DNA from: Hygrophila difformis
Taxonomy: Eukaryota > Streptophyta > Magnoliopsida > Lamiales > Acanthaceae
DNA: 64,000 bases
Reading direction: 5' to 3'
Assembly (NCBI GenBank): GCA_030278955.1
Contig: JAOANR010000011.1
Coordinates: 29,888,403 to 29,952,402, forward strand
The notes beneath the pieces were generated by a model. It searched no databases, was not told the origin of the DNA, and saw nothing but the letters and a program-made list of their open reading frames with translations. The number at the start of each line of letters is the position of its first letter. The first letter of the stretch is position 1. Positions 1-10,150 of the stretch are shown piece by piece. Made by a program: the position numbers and the translations under genes.

Positions 1-1165
1 AATCATTCCCTAAACAGGTACTAGACTCTAAGTTAAAACACAGACCCTTTCAGTCTAGAAGAGACCTAATCGCTGATTCTGCTTCTAATTCCCCAAAATC
101 AACCCTTGACAGAATATGAATTAGTCACAACTGAGGAATTTATCCCTTACTCAGATCCGGATGTTATAAAGAGAGTTTTGTTGGAAATTTATTACACAAT
201 ATCTGTTTAAGATCTAGACTTCTATTGTCCAAGGGAAGGATCCCAAAATAATTACAGACCACAATATTACATAATATTATCATGCATAAAGATATAGGGA
301 AGTGTAAAATTAATTGACCCAAAATATAGATGCGGGTCTAGACAGAAGGTGAAACACAGATATGAAGTGATCAGGAGACCAAAATAATGGCAGAATAATC
401 AGGTAGACTGTAAACATCTACTGTCCAATTTCCCAATTACTCGGATGGAGCGAATTTAGACAGCTTAAACCCTATAATGGTAGTGTCAATACCAGTTGGA
501 TCTCCACTGTCTGTGAATTCGGATAAAAACCTACATGCTTCCCTTCTATAATGATCATCAATTAACATTGACTGATGTCAACTGATTTCCAGTACAGATT
601 GGAATTTGGGTTTGGAAATTAAGATAAGAAAAATAAAACTGTATCTGGATGGGAGTCAGCCGAGCAGCTATTATAACCCTGGATGGGCGAACCGCCAAGG
701 CTTCCACTGACAGTCATCCAGACCATGCAAAATAACACTTAGTAATTAATACCCAGAATACGAGCTAGTTATCCATGAGGGAATACCCGCCAACATTAGT
801 CTGATGTATTCTTTACTAATTGTTCCACACAACACGCAAAGACAAAATCAATAAGAAATAAAAGAAGATTCCTTGTATGAGAGACATTGGTTTCTCATGC
901 AAGGTTGTGGATTGGGTCCACAATTGATGATCTTAAATAATCCTTCCTACCATAATTAATTACAGTCCGGATTATCTGTTTAAGTCATCAAGATTTTGTT
1001 TATAGAGGAGTATTTTACTGGCAATTGAACAAAGGTCCTTTAATCATGATGATTATTGATGTTTGATTATTGCTAATCTCAATCTTTAATCATTAATGAG
1101 TCAAGGGTTCAATCAGTTAAGCGATGAAAATGGAGAATCAAAATTTGGGCAGCATAACACCCTAT

Positions 1166-1223
1166 ATTGCAATTCCAGAATGTTACACCTTAACCCGTGG
1201 GGTTATGATGTGAGTGTTGCAAT
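1166..1223 (+). other. two-helix inverted repeat (outer ATTGCAA/TTGCAAT, inner TAACCC-GTG-GGGTTA)
   Basis: The outer arms are ATTGCAA (1166-1172) and TTGCAAT (1217-1223). The inner hairpin is TAACCC, loop GTG, GGGTTA (1191-1205). The equivalent place in T3 (47201-47256) has different arms that still pair and the same GTG loop. Confidence 0.65.
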
Positions 1224-1280
1224 ATAATATAGGAAGAGAATGAAGATTGTTTGAGGTTAAATAGAGAGAAGGGAGTCTTT

Positions 1281-1665
1281 GTCGCGATATCATAAATTTT
1301 GTCGCGGACCGAGGTCCGCGACATGGGTATCCCGACAAGTTTTTAGAATTTTTGGCAGCATAACGCTTCTTTGTCGCTAAGCAAGATTTTGTCGCAGAAC
1401 GTGGTTCCGCGACAAGGGTGTTTCGCGACAAAGGATTTCCAGAAAGTTTAAAGCATCTGAACCTTTGTCGCTATGCATGGAAAATTTTGTCGCGGAACGT
1501 GCCTTTGTCGCGGAGCATGCCATCGCGACAAAGGTCATCGCGACAAAGGGCTTGGCTGGTTTCCTTCTTCATCTGAGCTGCTTGGTCGCGGAATCCTCCT
1601 TTGTCGCGGAACCATGCATCGCGACAAAGGGCTTCCGCGACAAAGGTGTTCCTGGGCCTGCTGGA
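1281..1665 (+). repeat. GTCGCG hairpin array of T1
   Basis: Diverged tandem units start at 1281, 1373 and 1467 (period 92-94 bp), followed by denser copies. Each holds GTCGC, an AT-rich spacer, then a near-palindrome. The clearest, at 1301-1322, has arms GTCGCGGACC and GGTCCGCGAC around GA. Other copies are imperfect. Related arrays occur at 46811-47242 and 47728-48190. Confidence 0.75.
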
Positions 1666-1997
1666 TTGGGCCAGATGGGCTGAAAATGTTCTTTTTGTGG
1701 GTTTTTCTCTCTTTTCCCATCTTTTTGTATTTTGTGGGCTTGCTTTATTCTTTTGCCCATCTTTTCATTCCTTTTTCTTTTCTTTTCTTTTTCTCATGTT
1801 TTTGGATTTTTCTAACATAAATATGTAATAAAATTACATATTTCTGCCTTTTTCACACCAGCTTATTATTTTACAATTATGCATAAATCAGTCCAATTCA
1901 ACTGCTTTCTTACTTAATGTAAGACTGGAATGCGATCAAATGCCCGCTTAAGACACGGAAATGGATTGAAAATAATGGTCATTTCTGGCCATTATCA

Positions 1998-2007
1998 GAT
2001 ACCAACT
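1998..2007 (-). other. PBS remnant of E2's second unit, doubling as T1 target site
   Basis: GATACCAACT is the reverse complement of the gypsy PBS start (AGTTGGTATC) and abuts the LTR at 2008 exactly as at 6688-6697. Thus T1 inserted within the PBS of a minus-strand element, with GATAC as the expected duplication. The left copy of the duplication is outside the window. Confidence 0.7.
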
Positions 2008-2383
2008 TGTAACACCCCGGATTTGATAACCCAGGCCGAGGTGTCACCGCCGCATTCCCCTAGCAAGACACGAATTCCCGAGCTTGCCAGGGTTATGCAA
2101 GGCTTGTGGGTACGTAAAAGATTTAAAAAAAACAATTCAACATATAGTCCGGAATTTAATAATACTTAAATCAAAGTACAAAAGTAAAATCATCATGCAT
2201 GGATAAGGTAAATGCAGCGGAAAATACTCACGGCCAACATGGCCAAAACCTCGGGTTAAACAGACCCGGTAAAAAAAACAGTAATACGATGCAGAAAGCG
2301 AAAAATGTTCACAAACAAATCCCCCCATGTGTATGCGTATGCGTCACTCGACATACTCTGTAAAAGAAAAACGACAACGGTTG

Positions 2384-2403
2384 TCAGTATAAAAATATAC
2401 TGA
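2384..2403 (-). promoter_or_regulatory. LTR stem-loop TCAGTATA-AAAA-TATACTGA
   Basis: A perfect 8-bp stem with a 4-nt loop lies just upstream, on the minus strand, of a pyrimidine tract and ACAG. The S-type LTRs have a different but also perfect stem at the same place (TCAGCA/TGCTGA, for example 51366-51381). Confidence 0.55.
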
Positions 2404-2682
2404 GTAAGTTAATTCCTAACTAACAAATAAGAGGGCTACATGTGTTTATCACTAAAGATTTCGCCTTTCATGCATAAAATTTTAAAACCATTACGTATCT
2501 TATTCGCAGCGGAAAAACATAATTAATGGACTTAATTTAAGAGCATGATTTAAAGCATAAATTAAGATGCGTAATTTAAATACATAATTTAAAACATGGT
2601 AAATACGATTTAAGCGAAGTTGAACACTCACACAAGTCTTTTACATTATATCCCGTAAACTAAGAAGATGACACCATACCGG

Positions 2683-2867
2683 GAGATCACTAACGAGGCA
2701 ATCTCAACATAGGACCACTAACGAGGCAGTCCAAACAATGGGAGACCACTAACGAGGCAGTCTCAAAAAGATAGTAGGACCACTAACGAGGCGATCCAAA
2801 ATACAGCGCGCGAGATCACTAACGAGGCAATCTCAGATAGTAAGGAGACCACTAACGAGGCAGTCTC
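2683..2867 (-). repeat. six-unit hairpin array with constant loop CACTAACGAGGCA (L1)
   Basis: Six units at 2683, 2712, 2742, 2777, 2812 and 2845 share the 13-nt centre CACTAACGAGGCA (last base G in unit 4). The arms differ but pair: GAGAT/ATCTC, GGAC/GTCC, GAGAC/GTCTC, GGA/TCC, GAGAT/ATCTC, GAGAC/GTCTC. Spacing is 29-35 bp. The array is present in all three L-type LTRs of the window. Confidence 0.85.
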
Positions 2868-4729
2868 AAAGATAATGATAGCATGAAGATCGGCTCAGCC
2901 TAGTGAACGGGATTTTTGAAAGTTCGTATTCCAATGTTATCACTGATCGATCTTGCGTTTTCATAGTTCGAGTTTTCAAGTTCGAAAGGAAATTCAATCG
3001 CGGCAGTTTACGCCTTTTCTAATTAAAAATTCGTTCTTATGTCAAAAATTCTGAAATTTTTACAGTGGTTCAGAAACACACACACGAACAACTTTCATGC
3101 TTTAAGTTTTTGGAAATAAGGTTCCGAGATAAGTCAAATTTCGAGTTCTTTGCAATAGATAATTTCTGTCACAGAAATGGGTTTCGACACAGGTTCGTGC
3201 AATGCCGTTTAAAAATTCATTTCAAAACCAATTGATGCGAAATTTTTACAGTAGTTACAAAACACGTTAAGGAACAACTTTCATGTTTTAAGAATTTGCA
3301 AATAATGAATTTTAGATGCTCAAAAATCGACCACAACCCACTGTTCTCTCGCGGACTCCGACGAGGGTTTAAAACAGTTTTAATATTTCCACTATTTGAC
3401 ACATAAAACGAACACCAAAATCCGTGAAATTTTATATGCATAATCTAGACACAATTATCTACAACTTTTGTTTAGGGATACAATCATTCTAAAAACGGGT
3501 GAAAAACATACATCAAGTCGAGTAAGAGAAACTGTCACAGTTTTAAAACGTTCGGGTTGTCACAGAATGTTTACGGCGCGATTTGGGATAGCAAAACTTA
3601 ATGTCAACGGCTAAAATTTGGACACAAGATAGATGAAGGTGTTAGGAACAACTTTTATGTTGGAAAGATTTCGATTTGAATTCCCGAAGGTCGAGTTTTA
3701 GGTAGGTCTTTGAAATCGGACGGAAATGGTTTTTTTTGAAAATCGATTTTTGTTACGGGCTTAGATCCAGAGTTTTAAGCAACAAATAACCACAAACATT
3801 TGAGAGTAAGGCTTTAACTTACTGAGAATGAGGTTGGGGTCGCTGAAAAGGGTTTCCGGAGATCCTAGGGTTGTGACGAACGGCCAACTTCTCCGATCGC
3901 CTTTCGTTCGTCCCCCGACGTGAAATCGTAGCAAGGGAAAAGATGTTAGATTTCGAGTTTTCAAGGTTTATGGACGAACTAAAAACTATACCATGACTTA
4001 CCAAAGGTCTAGGAAGCAGAGGCTTCGTCCCGTTTGCGTTGTCGTTGCCGGAATGCTCGCCGGAAGTGGAGTCGAAGAGGTTTTCTTGCTTGGAGAGGAA
4101 GGGTGGGAGGTCTAGGGTTTGTTTTCTGTAAAGTGGTGGAAAGGGGCGCCCAATATCCGACTTTAAGCCTTTCCCTAAGGCTGTGATCAGCTTGCCACCG
4201 ATAGAGGTCAGATTTTTGGCAAGAAAATCGCCATGGAAGGAAAGTTTACACCTCCTGCACCTCTGGCGCGCTGGTGACGCGCACATAGGCCTTTGTCCGC
4301 GCGGAGTGCGCGCGAACCATCCAGGGACGCGACTCCCTTTGGCCGCGCGCATGCGCGCGGGGTGCGCGCCGCCCGAACCGGCCGGTTCGGGCGGTTTGTG
4401 TGGTGCGTCGTTTCCTTTCTTCCTTTCCTCGATCGGGTTTCTATCCTTCGCGCCCTTGGTCCGACTTTTTGGGTCATTCCCGACTCGAAATTCTCATGTG
4501 GGTTTATCTACGAATTCGTTCTAACTCCTGTATGATAATTCGTCTACTTAAACTCGTCCCGTCTTTCGGGTTTAAACGATGGGATGCTTTCGGTTATGTT
4601 TTTATTTTGGGATTTATTTTATGACTGAACTTAGAATTTAGATTTCCAAGCTGCCTACGTACCCAGTGAAGGGATCAAGTCATGACGTAGTTCAAAACAA
4701 TTCGAATTTATTTTTCCTCGGGTGTTACA

Positions 4730-4743
4730 TCCTCCCCCCTTAA
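4730..4743 (-). other. polypurine tract of E2
   Basis: Read on the minus strand, AAGGGGGGAGGA directly precedes the LTR start TGTAACACCC. It follows the pol stop region, as in E1 (10137-10150) and G (57499-57511). Confidence 0.85.
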
Positions 4744-4751
4744 GAATACAG

Positions 4752-5190
4752 TTATGTCCCCATAACTGTGGTCGGTTCATCTTGGAAGAGGGTAGGGTAA
4801 CGTTGTCTCATGTCGGCTTCCAATTCCCATGTTGCCGTCTCCGTCTCGTGGTTGGACCACAGAACTTTGACCATCTTTACGGATTCATTTCTTGTTACCC
4901 TTTCCTTGTAATCGAGTATTTGTACCGAGGTTTCTTCATAGGTCAAGCCATCATTCAATTCGATTACGTCCGGTTGGGGGTACATGCGACGTGTCGGGCA
5001 CATACTTCTCCAGTTGGGGGACGTGAAACACGTCGTGAATACGAGCAAACTGTGGTGGGGACGTTAGTCAATAAGCGGTTTCCCATCCCCTACGGGATTT
5101 CTTATGGTCCCTATGTATTTACGTCCCGAGGGTTTTCTGAGGTCTTGCGAAAGGAGGACGTGAGGCAATTCTGCTGTCCTTGTCAGGTAT
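4752..5190 (-). pseudogene. degenerate 3' end of gypsy pol (integrase GPY/F region and chromodomain-like tail), E2
   Basis: The minus strand encodes ELNDGLTYEETSVQILDYKE and ends TVMGT, matching the E1 (9791-10126) and G pol ends. About 4752-4980 is clean. Above about 4985 the similarity continues in another frame (VFHV, QFARI), and a TGA replaces an Arg codon near the AYRLALPP motif. The KYIG of the GPY/F motif is visible near 5105. The rest of pol and gag is absent, so this is a deletion derivative that would need proteins in trans. Confidence 0.75.
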
Positions 5191-5935
5191 AGTGCCAGGT
5201 GACGCCCCACGTCGTTGTATCTCACTGTCAATACATGCTCGGGTTCAGTGAGGAGCGTATAGCAGAAGAGGTTAAGCAAAACGGTAAAAAAAATAAAACT
5301 CCCTCCGGGTCCCGCGCGGTGGCCGCGCGGTATGGGTCAGCGCGCGGCGAGCGCGTGGCTGCCCCGCTCAGCAGCAGGCCACCATGTCCGACATGTACGC
5401 GTATGTGCGGCAGATGGATGACTACATGCGCCGGCAGTTCTGCCTCCCGACCAGTGACGTCTCCTTTCGGTTTCGTGTTTTTCGTTTAGGTTCTGCATTA
5501 GACGTACTTTGTTAGTTTCCTCCTTATGAGGACGTTGCCGCTGTCTGGGATTTGTGATTTATATTTTCGTTATGTTATTGCTTAGTTGGGTGTTTGACAT
5601 GTGTTAGTTGTTTGCTGCTGTTTTTAGAACCATGGTTTAATTGTCCTGCGTTAGTTATGATTTATGGTACTATGGTTTCGTCGTTACCTCTTTATTGTAT
5701 CTACATATGTAGAGGCCGCCCACTAGTTATTGCATATATATGTGGTTGGTTTTCTCCCAGGTACTCGGATATAATACACGAATAAGTATAAAGGATAAAT
5801 AAAATAACTGCTGGAAGTTTTTATTGCTCCATCCAAAAGAAACTTATTTGGTTCTATGTGGTAGAATGAACGTGGTGGTGCTGGTAATAGTCAAAGGAGT
5901 ACAAGTAATAATGCATCGTTATATATATCCCTAAT
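5191..5935. other. unexplained interior of E2 with a possible plus-strand captured fragment
   Basis: The DNA between the pol tail and ORF0 resembles no other gypsy interior in the window. A GC-rich patch (5310-5375) resembles LTR GC patches. From 5384 the plus strand, opposite to E2, reads a short open frame starting MSDMYAYVRQMDDYMRRQ and stopping near 5510. It is preceded in frame by QQQAT and followed by T-rich, 3'-UTR-like sequence to about 5800. It could be a transduced fragment of another gene or element. I do not recognise the peptide. Confidence 0.35.
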
Positions 5936-6334
5936 CTAGAGGGGATAGGTAGGGGCATCCTCGATAGGGTCGTCCTCGTCGCTGGATACGTCAATGGGAA
6001 CAGCGACGTCGGGGCCAGGCCCCGGGTTCTGGAGGATCGCCTCACCAACGTCCTGGGTTAGGTTGGTCAAGTCCCAGCCCAAGTTCTCCACTTGCTCTTC
6101 CAGGCCATCACTCTTGTCCTGGAGCTGGGCCACTTGGGCCTGAAGCTGCGTGACTTGCTCCTGCAGCTGGGTTATGTGGTGATGGTCTGCCTCCCTAAGA
6201 TGACCCAGATGGGCCACATTACCCTCCAACTGTCCTACCCGAGTTTTGAAGTAATTGATGTGCTGTTGGGCCTCGAGGTATGCGTTCATCAATTTCACCA
6301 TCAAGTTGACCATGTTCGCGTTGGGCTCGGCCAT
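5936..6334 (-). CDS. ORF0: small coiled-coil protein upstream of gag (E2)
   Basis: The 132-aa ORF lies between the PBS and where gag would be. It starts MAEPNANMVNLMVKLMNAYL and has a central coiled-coil-like stretch (about residues 30-95, repeated QLQ.QV heptads). It ends in an acidic, proline-containing tail (about 105-132, SSDEDDP). Element G has a counterpart in the same position (52158-52493) sharing LREADHH and similar N- and C-termini. No zinc knuckle or catalytic motif is visible. Retention in an element that lost gag and pol is notable. A role in RNA or gag assembly is conjecture. It is not part of the canonical gag-pol set. Confidence 0.6.
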   Translation of the reverse strand: MAEPNANMVNLMVKLMNAYLEAQQHINYFKTRVGQLEGNVAHLGHLREADHHHITQLQEQVTQLQAQVAQLQDKSDGLEEQVENLGWDLTNLTQDVGEAILQNPGPGPDVAVPIDVSSDEDDPIEDAPTYPL

Positions 6335-6682
6335 TTAGCGTTGACAAGGTAGGTCAGAGTTAGGATATATTTTAGGCAAAGTCAAGATGTGCAAGAATTA
6401 AATCTATATGCAACATGCGAGTGCAAGTCCCTTCCCCATTAAAATTTAATTTGTGTGTATGTTAAAATAAATTGCTAAAGGTTGGGCCTCTATAGTGGGC
6501 CGAAAAATTTAATTTCTTTCCTTGGCTATAAATAAATTTTCGGGCTAAATAAAACTAGTGGTCTTTAAAAGTGATATACATAAAAATATTACTAGGGTTT
6601 AAAATATTAGTGCCAAAATAATTATGATAATAATATTATTAGCAATACTAATAAAAATAATAGCTTCAAAATAAAATTCCGG
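6335..6682 (-). other. E2 5' leader between PBS and ORF0
   Basis: AT-rich, non-coding leader of the minus-strand element. No ORF or further motif is seen. Confidence 0.6.
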
Positions 6683-6694
6683 GCTCTGATACCA
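6683..6694 (-). other. primer binding site of E2 (tRNA-Met type)
   Basis: On the minus strand the sequence is TGGTATCAGAGC, complementary to the 3' end of plant initiator tRNA-Met. It lies 3 nt from the LTR end at 6698. Confidence 0.9.
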
Positions 6695-6697
6695 ACT

Positions 6698-9475
6698 TGT
6701 AACACCCCGGATTTGATAACCCAGGCCGAGGTGTCACCGCCGCATTCCCCTAGCAAGATACGAATTCCCGAGCTTGCCAGGGTTATGCAAGGCTTGTGGG
6801 TACGTAAAAGATTTAAAAAAAAACAATTCAACATATAGTCCGGAACTTAATAATACTTAAATCAAAGTGCGAAAGTAAAAATCATCATGCATGGATAAGG
6901 TAAATGCAGCGGAAAATACTCACGGCCAACATGGCCAAAACCTCGGGTTAAACAGACCCGGTAAAAAAAACAGTAATACGATGCAGAAAGCGAAAAATGT
7001 TCACAAACAAATCCCCCATGTGTATGCGTATGCGTCACTCGACATACTCTGTAAAAGAAAAATGACAACGGTTGTCAGTATAAAAATATACTGAGTAAGT
7101 TAATTCCTAACTAACAAATAAGAGGGCTACATGTGTTTATCACTAAAGATTTCGCCTTTCATGCATAAAATTTTAAAACCATTACGTATCTTATTCGCAG
7201 CGGAAAAACATAATTAATGGACTTAATTTAAGAGCATGATTTAAAGCATAAATTAAGATGCGTAATTTAAATACATAATTTAAAACATGGTAAATACGAT
7301 TTAAGCGAAGTTGAACACTCACACAAGTCTTTTACATTATATCCCGTAAACTAAGAAGAGGACACCATACCGGGAGATCACTAACGAGGCAATCTCAACA
7401 TAGGACCACTAACGAGGCAGTCCAAACAATGGGAGACCACTAACGAGGCAGTCTCAAAAAGATAGTAGGACCACTAACGAGGCGATCCAAAATACAACGC
7501 GCGAGATCACTAACGAGGCAATCTCAGATAGTAAGGAGACCACTAACGAGGCAGTCTCAAAGATAATGATAGCATGAAGATCGGCTCAGCCTAGTGAATG
7601 GGATTTTTGAAAATTCGTATTTCAATGTTATCACTGATCGATCTTGCGTTTTCATAGTTCGAGTTTTCAAGTTCGAAAGGAAATTCAATCGCGGCAGTTT
7701 ACGCCTTTTCTAATTAAAAATTCGTTCTTATGTCAAAAATTCTGAAATTTTTACAGTGGTTCAGAAACACACACACGAACAACTTTCATGCTTTAAGTTT
7801 TTGGAAATAAGGTTCCGAGATATGTCAAATTTCGAGTTCTTTGCAATAGATAATTTCTGTCACAGAAATGGGTTTCGACACAGGTTCGTGCAATGCCGTT
7901 TAAAAATTCATTTCAAAACCAATTGATGCGAAATTTTTACAGTAGTTACAAAACACGTTAAGGAACAACTTTCATGTTTTAAGAATTTGCAAATAATGAA
8001 TTTTAGATGCTCAAAAATCGACCACAACCTACTATTCTCTCGCGGACTCCGACGAGGGTTTAAAACAGTTTTAAAATTTCCACTATTTGACACATCAAAC
8101 GAACACCAAAATCCGTGAAATTTTATATGCATAATCTAGTCACAATTATCTACAACTTTTGTTTAGGGATACAAGGTTGAATCATTCTAAAAACGGGTGA
8201 AAAACATGCATCAAGTCGAGTAAGAGAAACTGTCACAGTTTTAAAACGTTCGGGTTGTCACAGAATGTTTACGGCGCGATTTGGGATAGCAAAACTTAAT
8301 GTCAACGGCTAAAATTTGGACATAAGATAGATGAAGGTGTTTGGAACAACTTTTATGTTGGAAAGATTTCGATTTGAATTCCCGAAGGTCGAGTTTTAGG
8401 CGGGTCTTTGAAATCGGACGGAAATGGGGTTTTTGAAAATCGATTTTTGTTACGGGCTTAGATCTCGAGTTTTAAGCAACAAATAACCACAAAAATTTGA
8501 GAGTAAGGCTTTAACTTACTGAGAATGAGGTTGGGGTCGCTGAAAAGGGTTTCCGGAGATCCTAGGGTTGCGACGAACGGCCAACTTCTCCGATCGCCTT
8601 TCGTTCGTCCCCCGACGTGAAATCGTAGCAAGGGAAAAGATGTTAGATTTCGAGTTTTCAAGGTTTATGGACGAACTAAAAACTATACCATGACTTACCA
8701 AAGGTCTAGGAAGCAGAGGCTTCGTCCCGTTTGCCTTGTCATTGCCGGAATGCTCGCCAGAAGTGGAGTCGAAGAGGTTTTCTTGCTTGGAGAGGAAGGG
8801 TGGGAGGTCTAGGGTTTGTTTTCTGTAAAGTGGTGGAAAGGGGCGCCCAATATCCGACTTTAAGCCTTTCCCTAAGGCTGTGATCAGCTTGCCACCGATA
8901 GAGGTCGGATTTTTGGCAAGAAAATCGCCATGGAAGGAAAGTTTACACCTCCTGCACCTCTGGCGCGCTGGTGACGCGCACATAGGCCTTTGTCCGCGCG
9001 GAGTGCGCGCGAACCATCCAGGGACGCGACTCCCTTTGGCCGCGCGGCGGCCGCGCGCATGCGCGCGGGGTGCGCGCCGCCCGAACCGGCCGGTTCGGGC
9101 GGTTTGTGTGGTGCGTCGTTTCCTTTCTTCCTTTCCTCGATCGGGTTTCTATCCTTCGCGCCCTTGGTCCGACTTTTTGGGTCATTCCCGACTCGAAATT
9201 CTCATGTGGGTTTATCTACGAATTCGTTCTAACTCCCGTATGATAATTCGTCTACTTAAACTCGTCCCGTCCTTCCTTAATGATTTTACTGAAGTTGTGT
9301 TTTGGGTTTCTTCGGGTTTAAACGATGGGATGCTTTCGGTTATGTTTTTATTTTGGGATTTATTTTATGACTGAACTTAGAATTTAGATTTCCAAGCTGC
9401 CTACATACCCTGTGAAGGGATCAAGTCATGACGTAGTTCAAAACAATTCGAATTTATTTTTCCTCGGATGTTACA
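6698..9475 (-). mobile_element. gypsy LTR L2, outer 5' LTR of E2
   Basis: A 2778-bp minus-strand LTR, nearly identical to L1 over its length. It has a PBS on its inner side and E1 integrase sequence on its outer side (9476 onward). The expected target duplication AGCAT (9476-9480) has no partner in the window. Compared with L1 it has an extra copy in the CGCGCG-rich patch (9042-9060) and extra bases near 9270-9310. It carries the same hairpin array and splice-like signals. Confidence 0.88.
7374..7558 (-). repeat. six-unit hairpin array with constant loop CACTAACGAGGCA (L2)
   Basis: Same six units, stems and spacing as 2683-2867 in L1. Confidence 0.85.
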
Positions 9476-10126
9476 AGCATGGCGCCCTTCGAGACACTGT
9501 ATGGACGAAGGTGCCGGAGTCCATTGAGTTGGGAAGAGAACGATCGAATAGTGGCAGTAGGACCACAACTGGTGGGAGACATGGCTCAGCAAGTTAAGGT
9601 TATCCAGGGGAAGATGAGAGCCGCTCAGGACCGGCAAAAGAGTTATGCGGACGTGAGACGGCAGGACTTGGAATTCCAAGTCGGTGACAAGGTCATGCTG
9701 AAAGTCTTACCGATGAAGGGCGTGATGCGCTTCGGCAAGCGAGGGAAACTGAGCCCACGATACATATGACCATATGAGATCCTTGAAAGAGTGGGGAATC
9801 TAGCGTACCGGCTAGCCCTGCCACCTCAACTAGCACGCGTCCACAACGTGTTTCACGTCTCCCAATTAAAGAAGTATGTACCCGACACGTCGCATGTACT
9901 CCAACCGGACTTGATCGAACTGGATGATGACTTGACCTATGAAGAAACCCCGGTACAAATACTCGACTACAAGGAAAGGGTAACGAGAAATAAATCTGTA
10001 AAGATGGTCAAGGTCCTGTGGTCTAACCACGAGACAGAGACGGCGACGTGGGAATTAGAGGCCGACATGAGACAACGTTACCCTACCCTCTTCCAAGATG
10101 AACCGACCACAGTTATGGGGACATAA
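9476..10126 (+). pseudogene. 3' end of gypsy pol (integrase C-terminus and chromodomain-like tail), E1
   Basis: The frame starts inside the integrase at S-MAPFETLYG, where E2 inserted. It continues through [20 protein letters not shown] and SPRYI, and is broken by TGA at 9767-9769 where G reads GPYEI. It resumes in the same frame with [24 protein letters not shown] and the tail [12 protein letters not shown]...TVMGT (10126). The same order in G identifies the GPY/F module followed by a Tekay-type chromodomain-like tail, thought to direct integration to chromatin. The 5' part of E1 is left of the window. Confidence 0.85.
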
Positions 10127-10136
10127 CTGTATTCTT

Positions 10137-10150
10137 AAGGGGGGGGAGGA
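10137..10150 (+). other. polypurine tract of E1
   Basis: AAGGGGGGGGAGGA immediately precedes LTR start TGTAACACCC at 10151. Confidence 0.88.

Larger units (their letters stand above)
1..1997 (+). mobile_element. T1: 3' part of a TGAAAC...TTATCA long-LTR repeat
   Basis: Position 1 matches about 39938 in T2 and 45594 in T3, so roughly the first 1.3 kb of this copy lies left of the window. The right end is ATTATCA at 1991-1997, matching the T3 end at 60721. The next bases, GATAC, would be the 5-bp target duplication. No coding region is recognisable; short ORFs at 1183-1830 fall in the GTCGCG hairpin array. T3, the complete copy, begins TG, ends CA and has a 5-bp duplication, so the family behaves like an LTR retroelement or solo LTR. 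The protein-coding partner is unknown. Confidence 0.7.
2008..4729 (-). mobile_element. gypsy LTR L1 (shared LTR of tandem element E2)
   Basis: Read on the minus strand, the LTR begins TGTAACACCC near 4729 and ends GGGTGTTACA at 2008. A 2.72-kb near copy is at 6698-9475 and an inverted relative at 10151-12910. A PPT lies on its right (4730-4743), as for a 3' LTR, and a PBS remnant on its left, as for a 5' LTR. It is therefore the middle LTR of an LTR-internal-LTR-internal-LTR tandem. It contains a CGCGCG-rich patch (4265-4390), splice-like signals (GTAAGT at 3822-3817, ACAG ending at 2358), and a hairpin array. No LTR ORF is conserved among the copies. Confidence 0.88.

Noticed and set aside
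1465..1828. Several overlapping 60-115-aa ORFs
   Set aside because: They arise from the GTCGCG palindrome array (same words in all frames and both strands).
2683..2867. CRISPR-like regularly spaced repeats
   Set aside because: The repeats are short hairpins inside plant LTRs, the spacers are near-identical between LTR copies, and no cas genes occur.
3819..4352. 177-aa ORF on the element strand in L1 (and 155 aa at 8516-8983)
   Set aside because: It is not conserved in L3, where the homologous stretch is frameshifted. It lies in the LTR between the GC patch and GTAAGT, so it is probably untranslated leader.
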